Assembly (NCBI RefSeq): GCF_001442535.1
Contig: NZ_CP013141.1
Span: 1,055,602 to 1,119,601 of the forward strand
Length of the DNA: 64,000 nt
Direction: 5' to 3'
Source: Lysobacter antibioticus
GTDB taxonomy: Bacteria > Pseudomonadota > Gammaproteobacteria > Xanthomonadales > Xanthomonadaceae
A program made the position numbers and the translations under genes. This document shows positions 25,674 through 35,020 of the stretch, piece after piece. Below the pieces are notes generated by a model. It saw only the letters and a list, made by a program, of their open reading frames with translations. It had not been told where the DNA came from and made no database searches. Numbering within the stretch: the first letter of the stretch is position 1; each line of letters opens with the position of its first letter.

Positions 25674-26906
25674 ATGAAGCAGCGGCCGATGATCGTCAGT
25701 TACATCCTCCTGATCTGGTTCGCGATCTCCTTCATCACCAATCTGATCGGGCCGCTGATGCCCATCGCCATCCAGGATTTCAAGCTCAGCCTGACCATGG
25801 CCGGCTTCATGCCGTTCTCGTTCTTCCTGGCGTATGGCTTGATCTCGATTCCGGGCGGCATCCTGATCGAAGTGCGCGGCACGCGCTTCACTCTGTTTAC
25901 CGCCTTCGCGCTGAATTTCATCGGCGCCCTGGCCATCGCCGTGATGCCGGGTTACGTCTCGGTCGTGGCCGGGCTGTTCGTCATCGGCTTGGGCATGGCC
26001 CTGCTGCAGGTGGTGATCAACCCGCTGATGCGCACGGCCGCCGGCGAGGAGCACTTCGCCTTCTTCTCGGTAATGGCGCAGTTGGTGTTCGGCCTGGCCT
26101 CCTTCCTCAGCCCGCTGGTGTTCAGGCTGTACATGCAGCGCCCCGGTGTGGAAGGACAGCCGCTGGCCTGGCTGACGTTCTACTGGTACTTCAGCGCCGC
26201 CTTCGTGCTGCTGGCCCTGCTCAACTACAAGTTGCCGCTGCCGGCGGTGGAGCTGAAGGAAGACGAGCGCGCGGGCAGTCGCGAGGCTTATCGCAGCCTG
26301 CTGCGACGCCTGGATGTGCGTTTGTATTTCCTGGCGATCGTCGCCTATGTCGGCACCGAGCAATCCCTCGCCAACTGGATGTCGCAGTTCCTGCACAGCT
26401 ACCACGGCATGTCGGCCACCGAGCAAGGTGCGATTGCCGTCAGCCGCTTCTGGGGCTTGATGTCGCTGGGCTGCCTGGCCGGCCTGGGCCTGCTGAAACT
26501 CATCGACTCGAAGTGGGTGCTGGCGATCTTCTCGACGCTCGCCATCGCCTGCCTGGCCTTCGCTCTGTTCGGCCCCGCGAACGTCTCTCTACTGGCCTTC
26601 CCCGCCGCGGGCTTTTTCCTGTCGGTGATGTTCTCGGTGATCTTCTCGCTGGGATTGAACTCGGTCCGCCAGCATCACGGCGCATTCTCGGGAATCTTGT
26701 GCACCGGCATCCTCGGCGGCGCCATCGTCCCGCTGTTGATCGGCGTCATCGCCGACCACTTGGGCCTGCGCGTGGGCCTGTCGCTGGTCTTCATCCCTCT
26801 GCTCTACATCCTCAGCGTCGGTGCCTGGGCCAGGCCACTGGTGCGCAACCAGACCGTGTATTCCGCGAAAAACACGGCCGCCTCGAACACGTCCGCCTCG
26901 CCCTGA
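25674..26906 (+). CDS. MFS sugar permease
   Basis: 410 aa with about twelve hydrophobic segments, starting SYILLIWFAISFITNLIG. The motif GGILIEVRGTRFTL is the MFS loop 2-3 signature. The stretch GMALLQVVINPLMRTAAG resembles the FHS/FucP branch, where LLQ-x-x-x-NP is typical. Inner membrane. Second gene in the operon; moves the sugar from periplasm to cytoplasm ahead of the PfkB kinase. Confidence 0.88.
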   Translation: MKQRPMIVSYILLIWFAISFITNLIGPLMPIAIQDFKLSLTMAGFMPFSFFLAYGLISIPGGILIEVRGTRFTLFTAFALNFIGALAIAVMPGYVSVVAGLFVIGLGMALLQVVINPLMRTAAGEEHFAFFSVMAQLVFGLASFLSPLVFRLYMQRPGVEGQPLAWLTFYWYFSAAFVLLALLNYKLPLPAVELKEDERAGSREAYRSLLRRLDVRLYFLAIVAYVGTEQSLANWMSQFLHSYHGMSATEQGAIAVSRFWGLMSLGCLAGLGLLKLIDSKWVLAIFSTLAIACLAFALFGPANVSLLAFPAAGFFLSVMFSVIFSLGLNSVRQHHGAFSGILCTGILGGAIVPLLIGVIADHLGLRVGLSLVFIPLLYILSVGAWARPLVRNQTVYSAKNTAASNTSASP

Positions 26907-26973
26907 TCGGGCAATCGCACCAACCGCTGCGCGGGTCTGTAGGCCCGAGTCGCCGTACAACCAGGAGCCCAGA

Positions 26974-29658
26974 ATGAAAAAGCATCCCAGCGATGTTCGA
27001 CCGACCGGCATCGCCGTCGCGGTGGCCGCGGTATTGATCGGCTGCGCAACCGCGCCGGTCATGGCCCAGTCCAGTACGGCCGAGGACGACAAGCAGGTGA
27101 ACACCGGGCAAGCCGACGCTGGCGAAGCCCGAACCACACTGGAGACCGTGCACGTTTCCGCCACCCGCATCGAATCGGACCTGCTGAAGACGCCGGTGAC
27201 CGTCACCGCCGTCACCCAGGAAGCCCTGACCCGCGAAGGCATCCGCGACGTACGCGGCCTGTCCGGCAGCATGCCCAATCTGCAGATCGCCTCCGGCCCG
27301 GATTCCGGCGTGCAGGTCAGCATCCGCGGCATCGGCGCCAACAACTTCACCGAGATCGGCGACCCGGCCGTTGGCCTGCATGTGGCCGGCCTGTACTCGC
27401 CGCGCCCGCAAGGCGCGCTGGCGCTGATGTTCGACGTCGACCAGGTCGAAGTGCTGCGCGGCCCGCAGGGCACGCTGTTCGGCCGCAACTCCACCGGCGG
27501 CAGCATCAACATCATTCCGGCCAAGCCGCGCTTCGATTCCAGCTTCGGCAGCACCGAGCTCGAAGTGGGCAGCTATAACCTGCGCCAGCTCAACCTGATC
27601 CAGAACATCGCGGTGAACGACCGCTTCGCCCTGCGCCTGTCCGCCACCAAGGTCGAGCGCGACGGCTGGATCGACCAGCAGCAGGACTTCACCGACGTAA
27701 ATATCCCCGAGCGCGGGTTCATCGCCGACGGCATCCCGGACGTGGACCAACGCCGCAACGTCAAGGTCGGGCGCGACGAGTATTACTACAACCGCGACGA
27801 ATGGGCGGTCCGCCTGGCTGCTCGCTTCGCTATCACCGATAACGTCGAGTGGCTGCTGGCCTACGAGAAATTCCAGAACTCCGGCGCCGGCCAAGTGGGG
27901 CTGAAAGACTGCAAACAAGCGGCCGGCACCCGCTTCGCCTGCCAGGGCGGTAAGTGGGACGTGAAAATCAACGTGCCCGGCAAGACCGACATGTCGATCG
28001 ATACGGTGCGCTCCAACCTCAACTGGTTCCTCAGCGACAGCAACAGCATCGAATACAGCGTGGCCTTCGCCACGCAGAAGCGCTCGCAGATCGCCGACGA
28101 CGATGGCGGCTACCACGAGATCCCCTCGCAGGTGACCGCCACCTTGCCGGTACCACCGACAGGCGACTGGGGGGTGTGGCCGGTGCGCGACAACACCTCC
28201 ATCACCCTGGACTCGAAGTACAAGTCGTTCGTGCATGAACTGCAGTTCAAGCATCAGGGCGAACGCCTGAAGCTGGTGTCGGGCCTGTTCTGGATGCACG
28301 AGAAGAACTCGATCGACTATGCCCAGGAAATGCTGGTCAACGCGCCGTTCGGCTACCCGATCAGCCAGTTCTATCATCAGCCCAACCGTCAGATCGACGC
28401 CAAGGCGATCTTCTCCCAGGCCGACTGGCGCTTCGCTCCGACCTGGACGGCAACCCTGGGCGCACGCTACAGCCGCGACGAAAAGACCGACCGCGGCGGC
28501 CAGGTGTACGGCGGTTGGGATGCCGAATCGACGGCCTATTACAACGGCCTGTACAACCCGGGCACGCCCGGTGAACCGGGCTTTCGTCCCCACAACGGCC
28601 GCGACCTGAGCGAGCGAATGGGTCCGTTCGGCGGTATCGATGCCTACAAGCTGTGGGGGCCGCCGGCGGAGAACGAGCACTCCGAATCCTGGCGCAAGGT
28701 CACCTGGCGCTTGGGTCTGACCAAGGACCTGTCCGATGACGAGATCCTGTTTACCTCGCTGTCGACCGGCTACAAGGCCGGCGGCTTCGGCGACAAGGAC
28801 GATGCCTGCGGCGGCAAAGTCTGCATCGATGGCCCGCCCGGCCCGCAGTACACCTTCTTCCCGTACGAGCCGGAAACCGTCACCAATTTTGAAATCGGCT
28901 ACAAGGGCCTGCTGCTGGACAAGCGCCTGAGCCTGTCGGTCACCGCCTTCTACAGCCGCTACAAGGACATGCAGGTGACCGGCGACTTCTTCGCCGCCAA
29001 GGTGCACGTCAACGAACCCTGCCCGGACTGGGACCCGACCTGCGACGTGATCAAGAAGTGGCAGACCGTCAACGTCGGCACGGTCAACATCCCGGGCCTG
29101 GAAGTGGAAGTGGACTACCTGCCCACGCCCAACACCCGTATTGGCGGCTTCTTCTCGTACATCGACAGCAAGATCAAGGACTACCCCACCTTCAGCGACG
29201 AATGGAACTGCGGCGTGCGCGAAGAGTTTGGCGCAGTGCCTTGCCCGGAGCCCTACAGCGGCCCCGCCCCCACCCTGGCCGGCCGCCAGATCTACGACAT
29301 CACCGGCCATCACCTGCCGATGACTCCGAAATTCACCGCCGGCGTCAACGTCTCCCACACCTTCAAGTTCGGCAATGGCTATGAGCTGGTGCCCTGGCTC
29401 AGCCTGAAGTGGCAGGACAAGATGTACTTTACCTTGCGCAACCTCGACAACGCGCACGTCTCCGACGCGCAAGAGGCCTATACGACGGTCGATGCCAGCC
29501 TGAGTCTGCAGTCGCCGTCGTTCTGGCGCGCCGAGCTGTATGTGCTCAACGCCACCGACAAGATGACCAAGAACTGGGCCGACGACGCTGGCGGCTTCAT
29601 CCGCGGTTACTGGAACGACCCGCGTACGGTCGGCCTGCGTGTCCGCTTCGACTATTGA
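26974..29658 (+). CDS. TonB-dependent outer-membrane receptor (carbohydrate type)
   Basis: 894 aa. ATG 26974 follows CAGGAG; signal peptide ends APVMA-Q. TonB-box-like LETVHVSATRIES, plug domain ~60-190 with VSIRGIGANNF and VEVLRGPQGTLFGRNSTGG, then a 22-strand-type barrel ending VGLRVRFDY (terminal aromatic). Member of the large Xanthomonadaceae TonB receptor repertoire that imports oligosaccharides. Its position after kinase and permease, sharing their promoter, assigns it to the same sugar. Extracellular loops contain Cys pairs (NEPCPDWDPTCD, WNCGVREEFGAVPC). Confidence 0.92.
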   Translation: MKKHPSDVRPTGIAVAVAAVLIGCATAPVMAQSSTAEDDKQVNTGQADAGEARTTLETVHVSATRIESDLLKTPVTVTAVTQEALTREGIRDVRGLSGSMPNLQIASGPDSGVQVSIRGIGANNFTEIGDPAVGLHVAGLYSPRPQGALALMFDVDQVEVLRGPQGTLFGRNSTGGSINIIPAKPRFDSSFGSTELEVGSYNLRQLNLIQNIAVNDRFALRLSATKVERDGWIDQQQDFTDVNIPERGFIADGIPDVDQRRNVKVGRDEYYYNRDEWAVRLAARFAITDNVEWLLAYEKFQNSGAGQVGLKDCKQAAGTRFACQGGKWDVKINVPGKTDMSIDTVRSNLNWFLSDSNSIEYSVAFATQKRSQIADDDGGYHEIPSQVTATLPVPPTGDWGVWPVRDNTSITLDSKYKSFVHELQFKHQGERLKLVSGLFWMHEKNSIDYAQEMLVNAPFGYPISQFYHQPNRQIDAKAIFSQADWRFAPTWTATLGARYSRDEKTDRGGQVYGGWDAESTAYYNGLYNPGTPGEPGFRPHNGRDLSERMGPFGGIDAYKLWGPPAENEHSESWRKVTWRLGLTKDLSDDEILFTSLSTGYKAGGFGDKDDACGGKVCIDGPPGPQYTFFPYEPETVTNFEIGYKGLLLDKRLSLSVTAFYSRYKDMQVTGDFFAAKVHVNEPCPDWDPTCDVIKKWQTVNVGTVNIPGLEVEVDYLPTPNTRIGGFFSYIDSKIKDYPTFSDEWNCGVREEFGAVPCPEPYSGPAPTLAGRQIYDITGHHLPMTPKFTAGVNVSHTFKFGNGYELVPWLSLKWQDKMYFTLRNLDNAHVSDAQEAYTTVDASLSLQSPSFWRAELYVLNATDKMTKNWADDAGGFIRGYWNDPRTVGLRVRFDY

Positions 29659-29679
29659 AGCGGTCATCGCTGCGGGCAA

Positions 29680-29708
29680 AGCCCCTCTCCCCTCGCGGGA
29701 GAGGGGCT
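29680..29708. repeat. GC hairpin repeat after receptor operon
   Basis: Perfect 12-bp stem AGCCCCTCTCCC / GGGAGAGGGGCT with a 5-nt loop, 22 bp after the receptor stop. It may act as terminator; the same C/T-rich hairpin type is, from memory, a dispersed repeat in xanthomonads. No T-run. Confidence 0.6.
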
Positions 29709-29873
29709 GGACGCAACCGCTTGGGGCATGAACACGGCCCAGCTTCGCTCGTCTCGCTATCGGGCCCTCCCTGCGGGGGCAGCATGGTCGAGCGCCTTGC
29801 AAAAGAGCGGACCTGGCTTCCGTCACGGCCTCGGGGACCGGCTATCCTGCCTGCCTAGCCAGGGGGAAGCGTC

Positions 29874-30263
29874 ATGGACGAGAACACACGCACCGTCAGG
29901 AAAGACGAAGATCGAGGGCCGTGGGGCTGGATGAGCACCGGGCTCGCCATCCTGATCTTCACCGGCGTCGTTGCCGCCGCAGGCGCAGCAGCCTTCCAGA
30001 TCGGCAAGCAACAGACCGCCGCGAACGACAAGAAACGCAACGAAGCGGCCGCCCGGGCCATCGCCCAACAGCAGCAGATACAACTGCGGATGGCGAACGT
30101 CATCGCCGAGCGCGACACCTTGCGCGAGCGAGTGCTGCAGTTGGAAACCGAGCTCTTGGCCGAACGCAGCGCACAACCACAGGAAAAAAGCTCACTGCGC
30201 TGCATCAACGGCGAACTGGTCGTTCGCAAGGGCAACACCTGGTCATCGGCCGGCGACTGCTGA
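29874..30263 (+). CDS. Small single-pass membrane protein with coiled coil
   Basis: 129 aa. One transmembrane segment at ~18-42 (GWMSTGLAILIFTGVV), then a Gln/Arg/Glu-rich heptad region (ARAIAQQQQIQLRM, RDTLRERVLQLETELL) and a C-terminal hairpin-like tail with two Cys (LRCINGELVVRKGN...AGDC). No signal for secretion beyond the anchor. Family not recognised; the tail could form a disulfide in the periplasm. Confidence 0.7.
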   Translation: MDENTRTVRKDEDRGPWGWMSTGLAILIFTGVVAAAGAAAFQIGKQQTAANDKKRNEAAARAIAQQQQIQLRMANVIAERDTLRERVLQLETELLAERSAQPQEKSSLRCINGELVVRKGNTWSSAGDC

Positions 30264-30408
30264 CCCGGTGTCCGAGCCCTCGTCCGCCTGAGGACGGACA
30301 CCGCCATAACGCATCCAGCCACCGGTTCGGCGCATGGCCGCGCTGCCGCGCTAGCCAAACGCCGCCGGATCGGATGCAATCCGGCCGAGCCACGACAGCC
30401 CAGGACCC

Positions 30409-31539
30409 ATGACCGCGTCGACCGAAGCTCGCCCCAAGCCAGACTCAAGCCCAAGTTCAGGCCCCCTGCCCCGCACCGAACCGCCGTTCTGGCTGCCGTT
30501 GTTGGCCGGCTTGCCCTTGGGGCTGGGGCTGCTGTTGATGGCGGTGCCGTTGCTGGACCATGGCGCGGCGACGGCGTCGCGCACGCTGTATCTGTTGGCG
30601 CTGGCGCTGTGGATGCTGCCGCTGACGGCCTTGCAACGCAGTCTGTGGCGTCGCGGCGTGGCCGGTTGGGCCATGGCCGCGGTGTTGCTGCCGGCGAGCT
30701 ACGCCATGGTGGTCGCGACGAAGGCCCTGAGCGTCTTGATGATCGCCTGCAGCAAGGGAGCCTCGCTCGACGGCTTCAACTGGGGGCTGATCTTCCGCGG
30801 TCTCGAGGGCGCTTGGCTGGCCTTGGTGGCCTACTGCGCCATCCATGCGGTGTCGGTGTATTACGTGGAATTGCAACGGGCCCAGGCGCGCCATCTGCAG
30901 TCGCAGACGCTGATCCGCGACGCCGAACTGCGCGCGCTGCGTTATCAACTGCAGCCGCATTTCCTCTTCAACACTCTCAATGCCATCTCCGCCCTCGTGG
31001 CCGAGGAGCGCAATCGCGAAGCGCAGCAGATGTTGGCCTGCCTGGGCGATTTCCTGCGCGCCACGCTCGACGGCGCGCACGGGCACGAAGTCGGCCTGGC
31101 CGATGAAGTCGCCCTCACCGAGGCCTATCTGGATATCGAAAAAGCGCGCTTGGGTTCGCGCCTGCTGGTGAAGTGGGAGCTCGGCCCCGGCCTGCTGACC
31201 GCGCAGGTGCCTTATCTGTTGTTGCAGCCTCTGGTCGAGAATGCGATCCGCCATGGCATCGCCGCGCGCACCGCGCCGGGGCGGCTCGACATCCATATCG
31301 GCGAAGAGGCCGGCCGACTGCGCGTACAGGTGAGTAACGATCTGTGCGCAGAGCAAGGCCGTGGCCCCGACGACGGTAGCGCCGCGCGGGCAGAGCCCGT
31401 CGGCCTGGGCAATATCGGCGCACGGCTGGCCAACCTGTATCCCGGTGACCATCAATTGAGTGCCGGCATCGGCGCCGATGGGCGTTATCGCGTGGACCTG
31501 TCGTTTCCCTTGCGCCTGCGTACGGAGACAACCGCATGA
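30409..31539 (+). CDS. LytS/AlgZ-type membrane sensor histidine kinase
   Basis: 376 aa. Four hydrophobic segments in residues 27-150 form the sensor. The His_kinase domain has His184 in LQPHFLFNTLNAI, followed by ATPase box LQPLVENAIRHGI and GLGNIGARLANLYPGD. The LytS family signals to LytTR response regulators; the paired regulator overlaps its stop codon by 4 nt. Signal unknown (membrane-sensed). Its immediate target may be the downstream serine hydrolase or a distant gene. Confidence 0.92.
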   Translation: MTASTEARPKPDSSPSSGPLPRTEPPFWLPLLAGLPLGLGLLLMAVPLLDHGAATASRTLYLLALALWMLPLTALQRSLWRRGVAGWAMAAVLLPASYAMVVATKALSVLMIACSKGASLDGFNWGLIFRGLEGAWLALVAYCAIHAVSVYYVELQRAQARHLQSQTLIRDAELRALRYQLQPHFLFNTLNAISALVAEERNREAQQMLACLGDFLRATLDGAHGHEVGLADEVALTEAYLDIEKARLGSRLLVKWELGPGLLTAQVPYLLLQPLVENAIRHGIAARTAPGRLDIHIGEEAGRLRVQVSNDLCAEQGRGPDDGSAARAEPVGLGNIGARLANLYPGDHQLSAGIGADGRYRVDLSFPLRLRTETTA

Positions 31540-32291
31540 TGCGCGTGGCGGTGGTCGACGATGAGCCCCTGGCGCGCAGCGGCGTGATCGCGCGGCTCGC
31601 CAGTTGTAGCGATGTGATGGTGGACGGCGAATACGCCGATGGCCCCTCGGCGCTGATCGGGCTCGAACAGCGCAGGCCCGACCTGGTGTTCATCGACGTG
31701 CAGATGCCGGGCATGACCGGTCTGGAAGTGTTGGCCGCGCTGCCGCCGACGTGCCGGCCGTTGGCGATCCTGCTGACCGCATACGACAGTTTCGCGGTGC
31801 AGGCCTTCGCGCTCAACGCGGTGGATTACCTGCTCAAGCCGGTCGACGAGCTGCGTTTCGCCGAGGCGCTCGAACGCGCGCGCCGCTTGCTCGCCTGGCA
31901 TGCCGGCGGCACGGCCGCGCAAACGCCGGGCGGCGCCGTGGCGGAACCCGCTTGGCCGACGCGTTTTTCGGTACGGGTCGGGCGGCGTTCGTTATTCGTG
32001 GCCACCGCCGACATCGATTGGATCGAGGCCGATGGCGACTACGCCAGTCTGCATGCCGACGGTCGCGTGTATCTGTTGCGCGAGTCCTTGCATCATCTCG
32101 CCACCCGCCTCGACCCGGCCTGCTTCGTACGCATCCACCGTTCGACCATCGTGCGCGTGGATCGGATCGCCGAACTGCAGGCCCAGACCAATCGCGATGC
32201 GATGCTGCGTCTGCACGACGGCACCCCGCTGCGGGTAAGCCGCACGTATATCGATACGCTGTTGGCGCGGCTGCACGGCGCGAGTTCGTAA
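31536..32291 (+). CDS. LytTR-type response regulator
   Basis: 251 aa; ATG overlaps the kinase stop (ATGA). Receiver domain residues 1-120 with acidic pair DDE at 8-10, phospho-acceptor Asp54 (VFIDVQMPGM) and Lys in LLKPVDELRF. LytTR DNA-binding domain from ~148 (FSVRVGRRSLF, IDWIEADGDYASLH, FVRIHRSTIVRVDRI). Cytoplasmic transcription factor of the AlgR/LytR type. Binding sites not identified in this window. Confidence 0.93.
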   Translation: MMRVAVVDDEPLARSGVIARLASCSDVMVDGEYADGPSALIGLEQRRPDLVFIDVQMPGMTGLEVLAALPPTCRPLAILLTAYDSFAVQAFALNAVDYLLKPVDELRFAEALERARRLLAWHAGGTAAQTPGGAVAEPAWPTRFSVRVGRRSLFVATADIDWIEADGDYASLHADGRVYLLRESLHHLATRLDPACFVRIHRSTIVRVDRIAELQAQTNRDAMLRLHDGTPLRVSRTYIDTLLARLHGASS

Positions 32292-32421
32292 ACCTGCCGT
32301 GATGCGGCGCGGACCCGGTCCGCACCGACTCGGCGCAGGCCGTGCACGACTGGCCGCAGCAGACGATCCAGTCCCGAATCGCGCGACTAGAGTAGCGTCA
32401 CCGCTCCAGGAGCACCGCTGC

Positions 32422-33882
32422 ATGTCGCGCACTCGAACACTCCGTTTAGCCCCTCGCCTGCGCGCTTCGCTGGCGCTGAGTCTGGCCATCGCGCCCTGGC
32501 ATACCGCGCTCGCGGCCGACAGCTGCGCCGCCGCGTCGAATTCGCCCGAAGCCAAGACCTCGCAACTGATACTCGATGCGCTGATCGCCACCAACGGCGT
32601 ACCCGGCATGGGCGCGGCGGTCTGGCGCGACGGCGAGGTCGTGTGGACCGGTTGCAGCGGCTTGCGCGACATCGCCGCAAAGCTGCCGGTCGAGCGCGAT
32701 ACCGTGTTCCGCCTGGCCAGCGTGTCCAAGCCGTTGGCGATCACCGCCGCGGCGAAGCTCGCCGAACAAGGCCGGCTCGATCTGGATGCGCCCGTCTCCG
32801 GCATGCTGCCGTGGCTGCGCAACGACTGGCAGCCGATCAGCGTGCGGCAGCTGTCGGCGCATATCTCGGGCATGCCGCATTACCAGCTCGGAGACAGAAA
32901 CGCCGGCCAGCGTCACTATGCGACCGGCCGCGACGCGGTCGGCATCTTCTCCGAGCGCAAGCTGTTGTCGGTGCCAGGCACGACCTACCGATACTCGTCC
33001 TGGGGCTATACCTTGATCGGCGCGGTGATCGAAGCCCGCTCCGGCCGACATTACCTGGACTATCTCGCCGAACAGATCACCCCGGGCCTCGCCATCCAGG
33101 CCGATACCGACGGGCTCGGCAAGAACGTGTCGCGCCTGTACAAGATCGGCGACGGCGCCCCGCGCCCTGCCCCGCCGAACGATTTCAGCTACACCTGGCC
33201 CGGCGGCGGCATGGCCGGCACGCCCGAGGCATTGGCTCGGTTCGGCGGGCGCCTGCTGCAAGGCCGCATCGTTTCGCCGAAGACGTGGCAGGCGATGTTG
33301 CAGCCGACCCTTTACGCCAACGGCCTACCGGTGCGCGAACGCGACTACGGCCTCGGCCTGGGTTGGCGCATCGGCAGGGACGAGGACGGCGCGGGCATCG
33401 CTCATCACGCGGGCACCACCGACGGCGCCCGCAGCGCTCTGGTGCTGTGGCCGCAGCAGGGTCTCGCCGCCAGCGTCCTGTCGAACGCCCAATGGGTCTC
33501 GGCAATCGACAAGACTGCGATGATGTTGGCGGCGCCGCACCGTCCGCGGCCGCAAGGCCTGGTGCCCCGGCCCTGCCCGCTCGCGGCGACGCGTTATCGC
33601 GGCAGCCTCGGCGAACGCCGCTTCGACGGCGAGCTCAGCTTCCGTCTCGTCGACGGGCGTTGCATCGGCCAACTGAGCGCGGCCAATTCGCTCGGCAGCT
33701 ACTTCGATGCGGCCGAAGCCTGGCCCGATCGCAAACTGCAGGTGATCGCGCTCGACCGCGACGGCCAATTGACCCGCGCCGCCCTGGTCGCGCCGACCGG
33801 GCTGTACGACTTGCGCGCGGCGGCGGCGGGCGGTTGGTCGGCGCGCTTCAGCGACGAACTCAGTCTGGAACTGCGGCTCTGA
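32422..33882 (+). CDS. Secreted serine hydrolase, beta-lactamase family
   Basis: 486 aa. ATG 32422 follows CCAGGAG. Signal peptide ends TALAAD. SxxK motif Ser100-VSK103 (RLASVSKP), Tyr191 in YRYSSWGY (YxN equivalent) and a C-terminal HHAG in place of KTG, as in class C-like esterases/DD-peptidases (serine hydrolase family, PF00144). A C-terminal ~90-residue beta-rich extension follows (YRGSLGERRFDGEL). Acts in periplasm on an ester, amide or D-amino-acid peptide; not necessarily a beta-lactamase. Located 130 bp after the LytTR gene. Confidence 0.88.
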   Translation: MSRTRTLRLAPRLRASLALSLAIAPWHTALAADSCAAASNSPEAKTSQLILDALIATNGVPGMGAAVWRDGEVVWTGCSGLRDIAAKLPVERDTVFRLASVSKPLAITAAAKLAEQGRLDLDAPVSGMLPWLRNDWQPISVRQLSAHISGMPHYQLGDRNAGQRHYATGRDAVGIFSERKLLSVPGTTYRYSSWGYTLIGAVIEARSGRHYLDYLAEQITPGLAIQADTDGLGKNVSRLYKIGDGAPRPAPPNDFSYTWPGGGMAGTPEALARFGGRLLQGRIVSPKTWQAMLQPTLYANGLPVRERDYGLGLGWRIGRDEDGAGIAHHAGTTDGARSALVLWPQQGLAASVLSNAQWVSAIDKTAMMLAAPHRPRPQGLVPRPCPLAATRYRGSLGERRFDGELSFRLVDGRCIGQLSAANSLGSYFDAAEAWPDRKLQVIALDRDGQLTRAALVAPTGLYDLRAAAAGGWSARFSDELSLELRL

Positions 33883-33967
33883 CACCGCAGCTAGAGCCGA
33901 CGCTCACGGGATACGACGATGACGGCCCGGCCTGCCGTCATCGCCATCAGACCGGACTGTCGCCGCT

Positions 33968-34495
33968 CTACGGCGCAGCTTCGCCGTCATGCTGGCTGAA
34001 GGCCTGCGTGCTGCCATCCATCAGGACGAGTTCCACCGTAAAGGGCGATACGCTGTCATCGGGCAGTTCCATCCCCGGCGAGCCCGCGGGCATGCCCGCA
34101 AGCACCAGGCCGCGAGCCCGGGGGCGTTCGACCAGCAGACGATGGATGTCCTGCACCGGCACATGCCCCTCGATCACGTAGCCATCGATCTCGGCGGTGT
34201 GGCACGAACCCTTGCCATGCGGAACCCCGAGCCGTTGCTTGATCGGGTTGAGATCGTCCTCGTCGCGCGCCTCGACCTGGAAGCCGGCTTTGCGCAGATG
34301 CTCGACCCACAGATGGCAACAACCGCAGGCCGGGTCTTTGTGCACTAGTACCGGCGGCAATGCCACGGGGCTCATTTCGGCCGACACGACAGAGGTGCCG
34401 GCCGTCGCGCTATCGGGCGAGCGTGCGCAGGCACTCAAGGCCAGGCCGAGTCCCATGGCCAGCCACAGTCCGGCTTGATGCTTGTTCATTCGCAT
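33968..34495 (-). CDS. DUF411 metal-binding lipoprotein (CopG-like)
   Basis: 175 aa. Start 34495 is set by AAGGAG with 7-nt spacing. Lipobox LSAC (Cys23). DUF411 core: VLVHKDPACGCCHLWVEHL with CGCC and a following GSCHTAEIDGYVIEGHVP, then LVLAGMPAGSPGME. Members sit in copper-resistance clusters (called CopG in Xanthomonas) and bind metal through these Cys/His/Met residues. Last gene of a run of minus-strand genes containing a CopL-like protein and a CopM-like cytochrome. Confidence 0.87.
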   Translation of the reverse strand: MRMNKHQAGLWLAMGLGLALSACARSPDSATAGTSVVSAEMSPVALPPVLVHKDPACGCCHLWVEHLRKAGFQVEARDEDDLNPIKQRLGVPHGKGSCHTAEIDGYVIEGHVPVQDIHRLLVERPRARGLVLAGMPAGSPGMELPDDSVSPFTVELVLMDGSTQAFSQHDGEAAP

Positions 34496-34506
34496 GACGG
34501 CGCTCC

Positions 34507-34992
34507 TTAGCGTTTGGGCCGCGAAGACCAGTGAACATGCACGATTCGCCAGCCTGACTGCGTTCGCTTTAGCACCATCGTTTCGGTGCTCAGCAAGATC
34601 GTGGGCTTTTCATCCGCGCTGGAATGCACTTCGTTCTCGGTGCCCACCCAGGCCAGATCGCCTTCGGCGCGGGCGGTGCGGCGCAGCACTCGAACGCGTG
34701 CCGTTTTCAGGAATGCGGCATCGTGCGCAGCATGCCCGCCCAGGTACTGCTCGCGGGAATGCTCGGCGCCGCCGCTTTCCAGAATCAGCACCTCGTTCGC
34801 CAGCAACGAGCCCGCCTGCGCCAGGTCTCCTGATTGGAGGGCCGAAGAGAAGCGCTCGACCGTTTCGAGCGCAGGCTTCGCTGCCGCCGGGACATCGCTG
34901 TTTGCCGGCGGTGTGTGCTTGCCCTCGTGGGCCAGTGCCGGCAACGCGAACAGTGCGGCCGCACAGAAACAGGTCAGAAAGCGCAAAGGCAT
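34507..34992 (-). CDS. Periplasmic NTF2-like (DUF4440/SnoaL) protein
   Basis: 161 aa from ATG 34992 with GGGAGA 8 nt upstream. Signal peptide ends PALAH. NTF2-like fold: ETVERFSSALQSGDLAQ, LANEVLILESGG, HAAHDAAFLK, WVGTENEVHS, MVLKRTQSGWRIVHVHWS. Conserved HVHWSS and HEGKH could bind metal. 28 bp after the cytochrome and 11 bp before the DUF411 gene, so a copper or redox role in the same operon is likely but not proven. Confidence 0.82.
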   Translation of the reverse strand: MPLRFLTCFCAAALFALPALAHEGKHTPPANSDVPAAAKPALETVERFSSALQSGDLAQAGSLLANEVLILESGGAEHSREQYLGGHAAHDAAFLKTARVRVLRRTARAEGDLAWVGTENEVHSSADEKPTILLSTETMVLKRTQSGWRIVHVHWSSRPKR

Positions 34993-35020
34993 CGATTTAT
35001 TCTCCCGAGTGAGTGAACGG

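Noticed and set aside
26812-29826. 1004-codon minus-strand frame opposite the TonB receptor
   Set aside because: Low-complexity His/Val/Ala/Asp-rich shadow; receptor frame is conclusive.
32422-33882. True beta-lactamase
   Set aside because: HHAG replaces KTG and a C-terminal extension is present; family includes esterases and peptidases.
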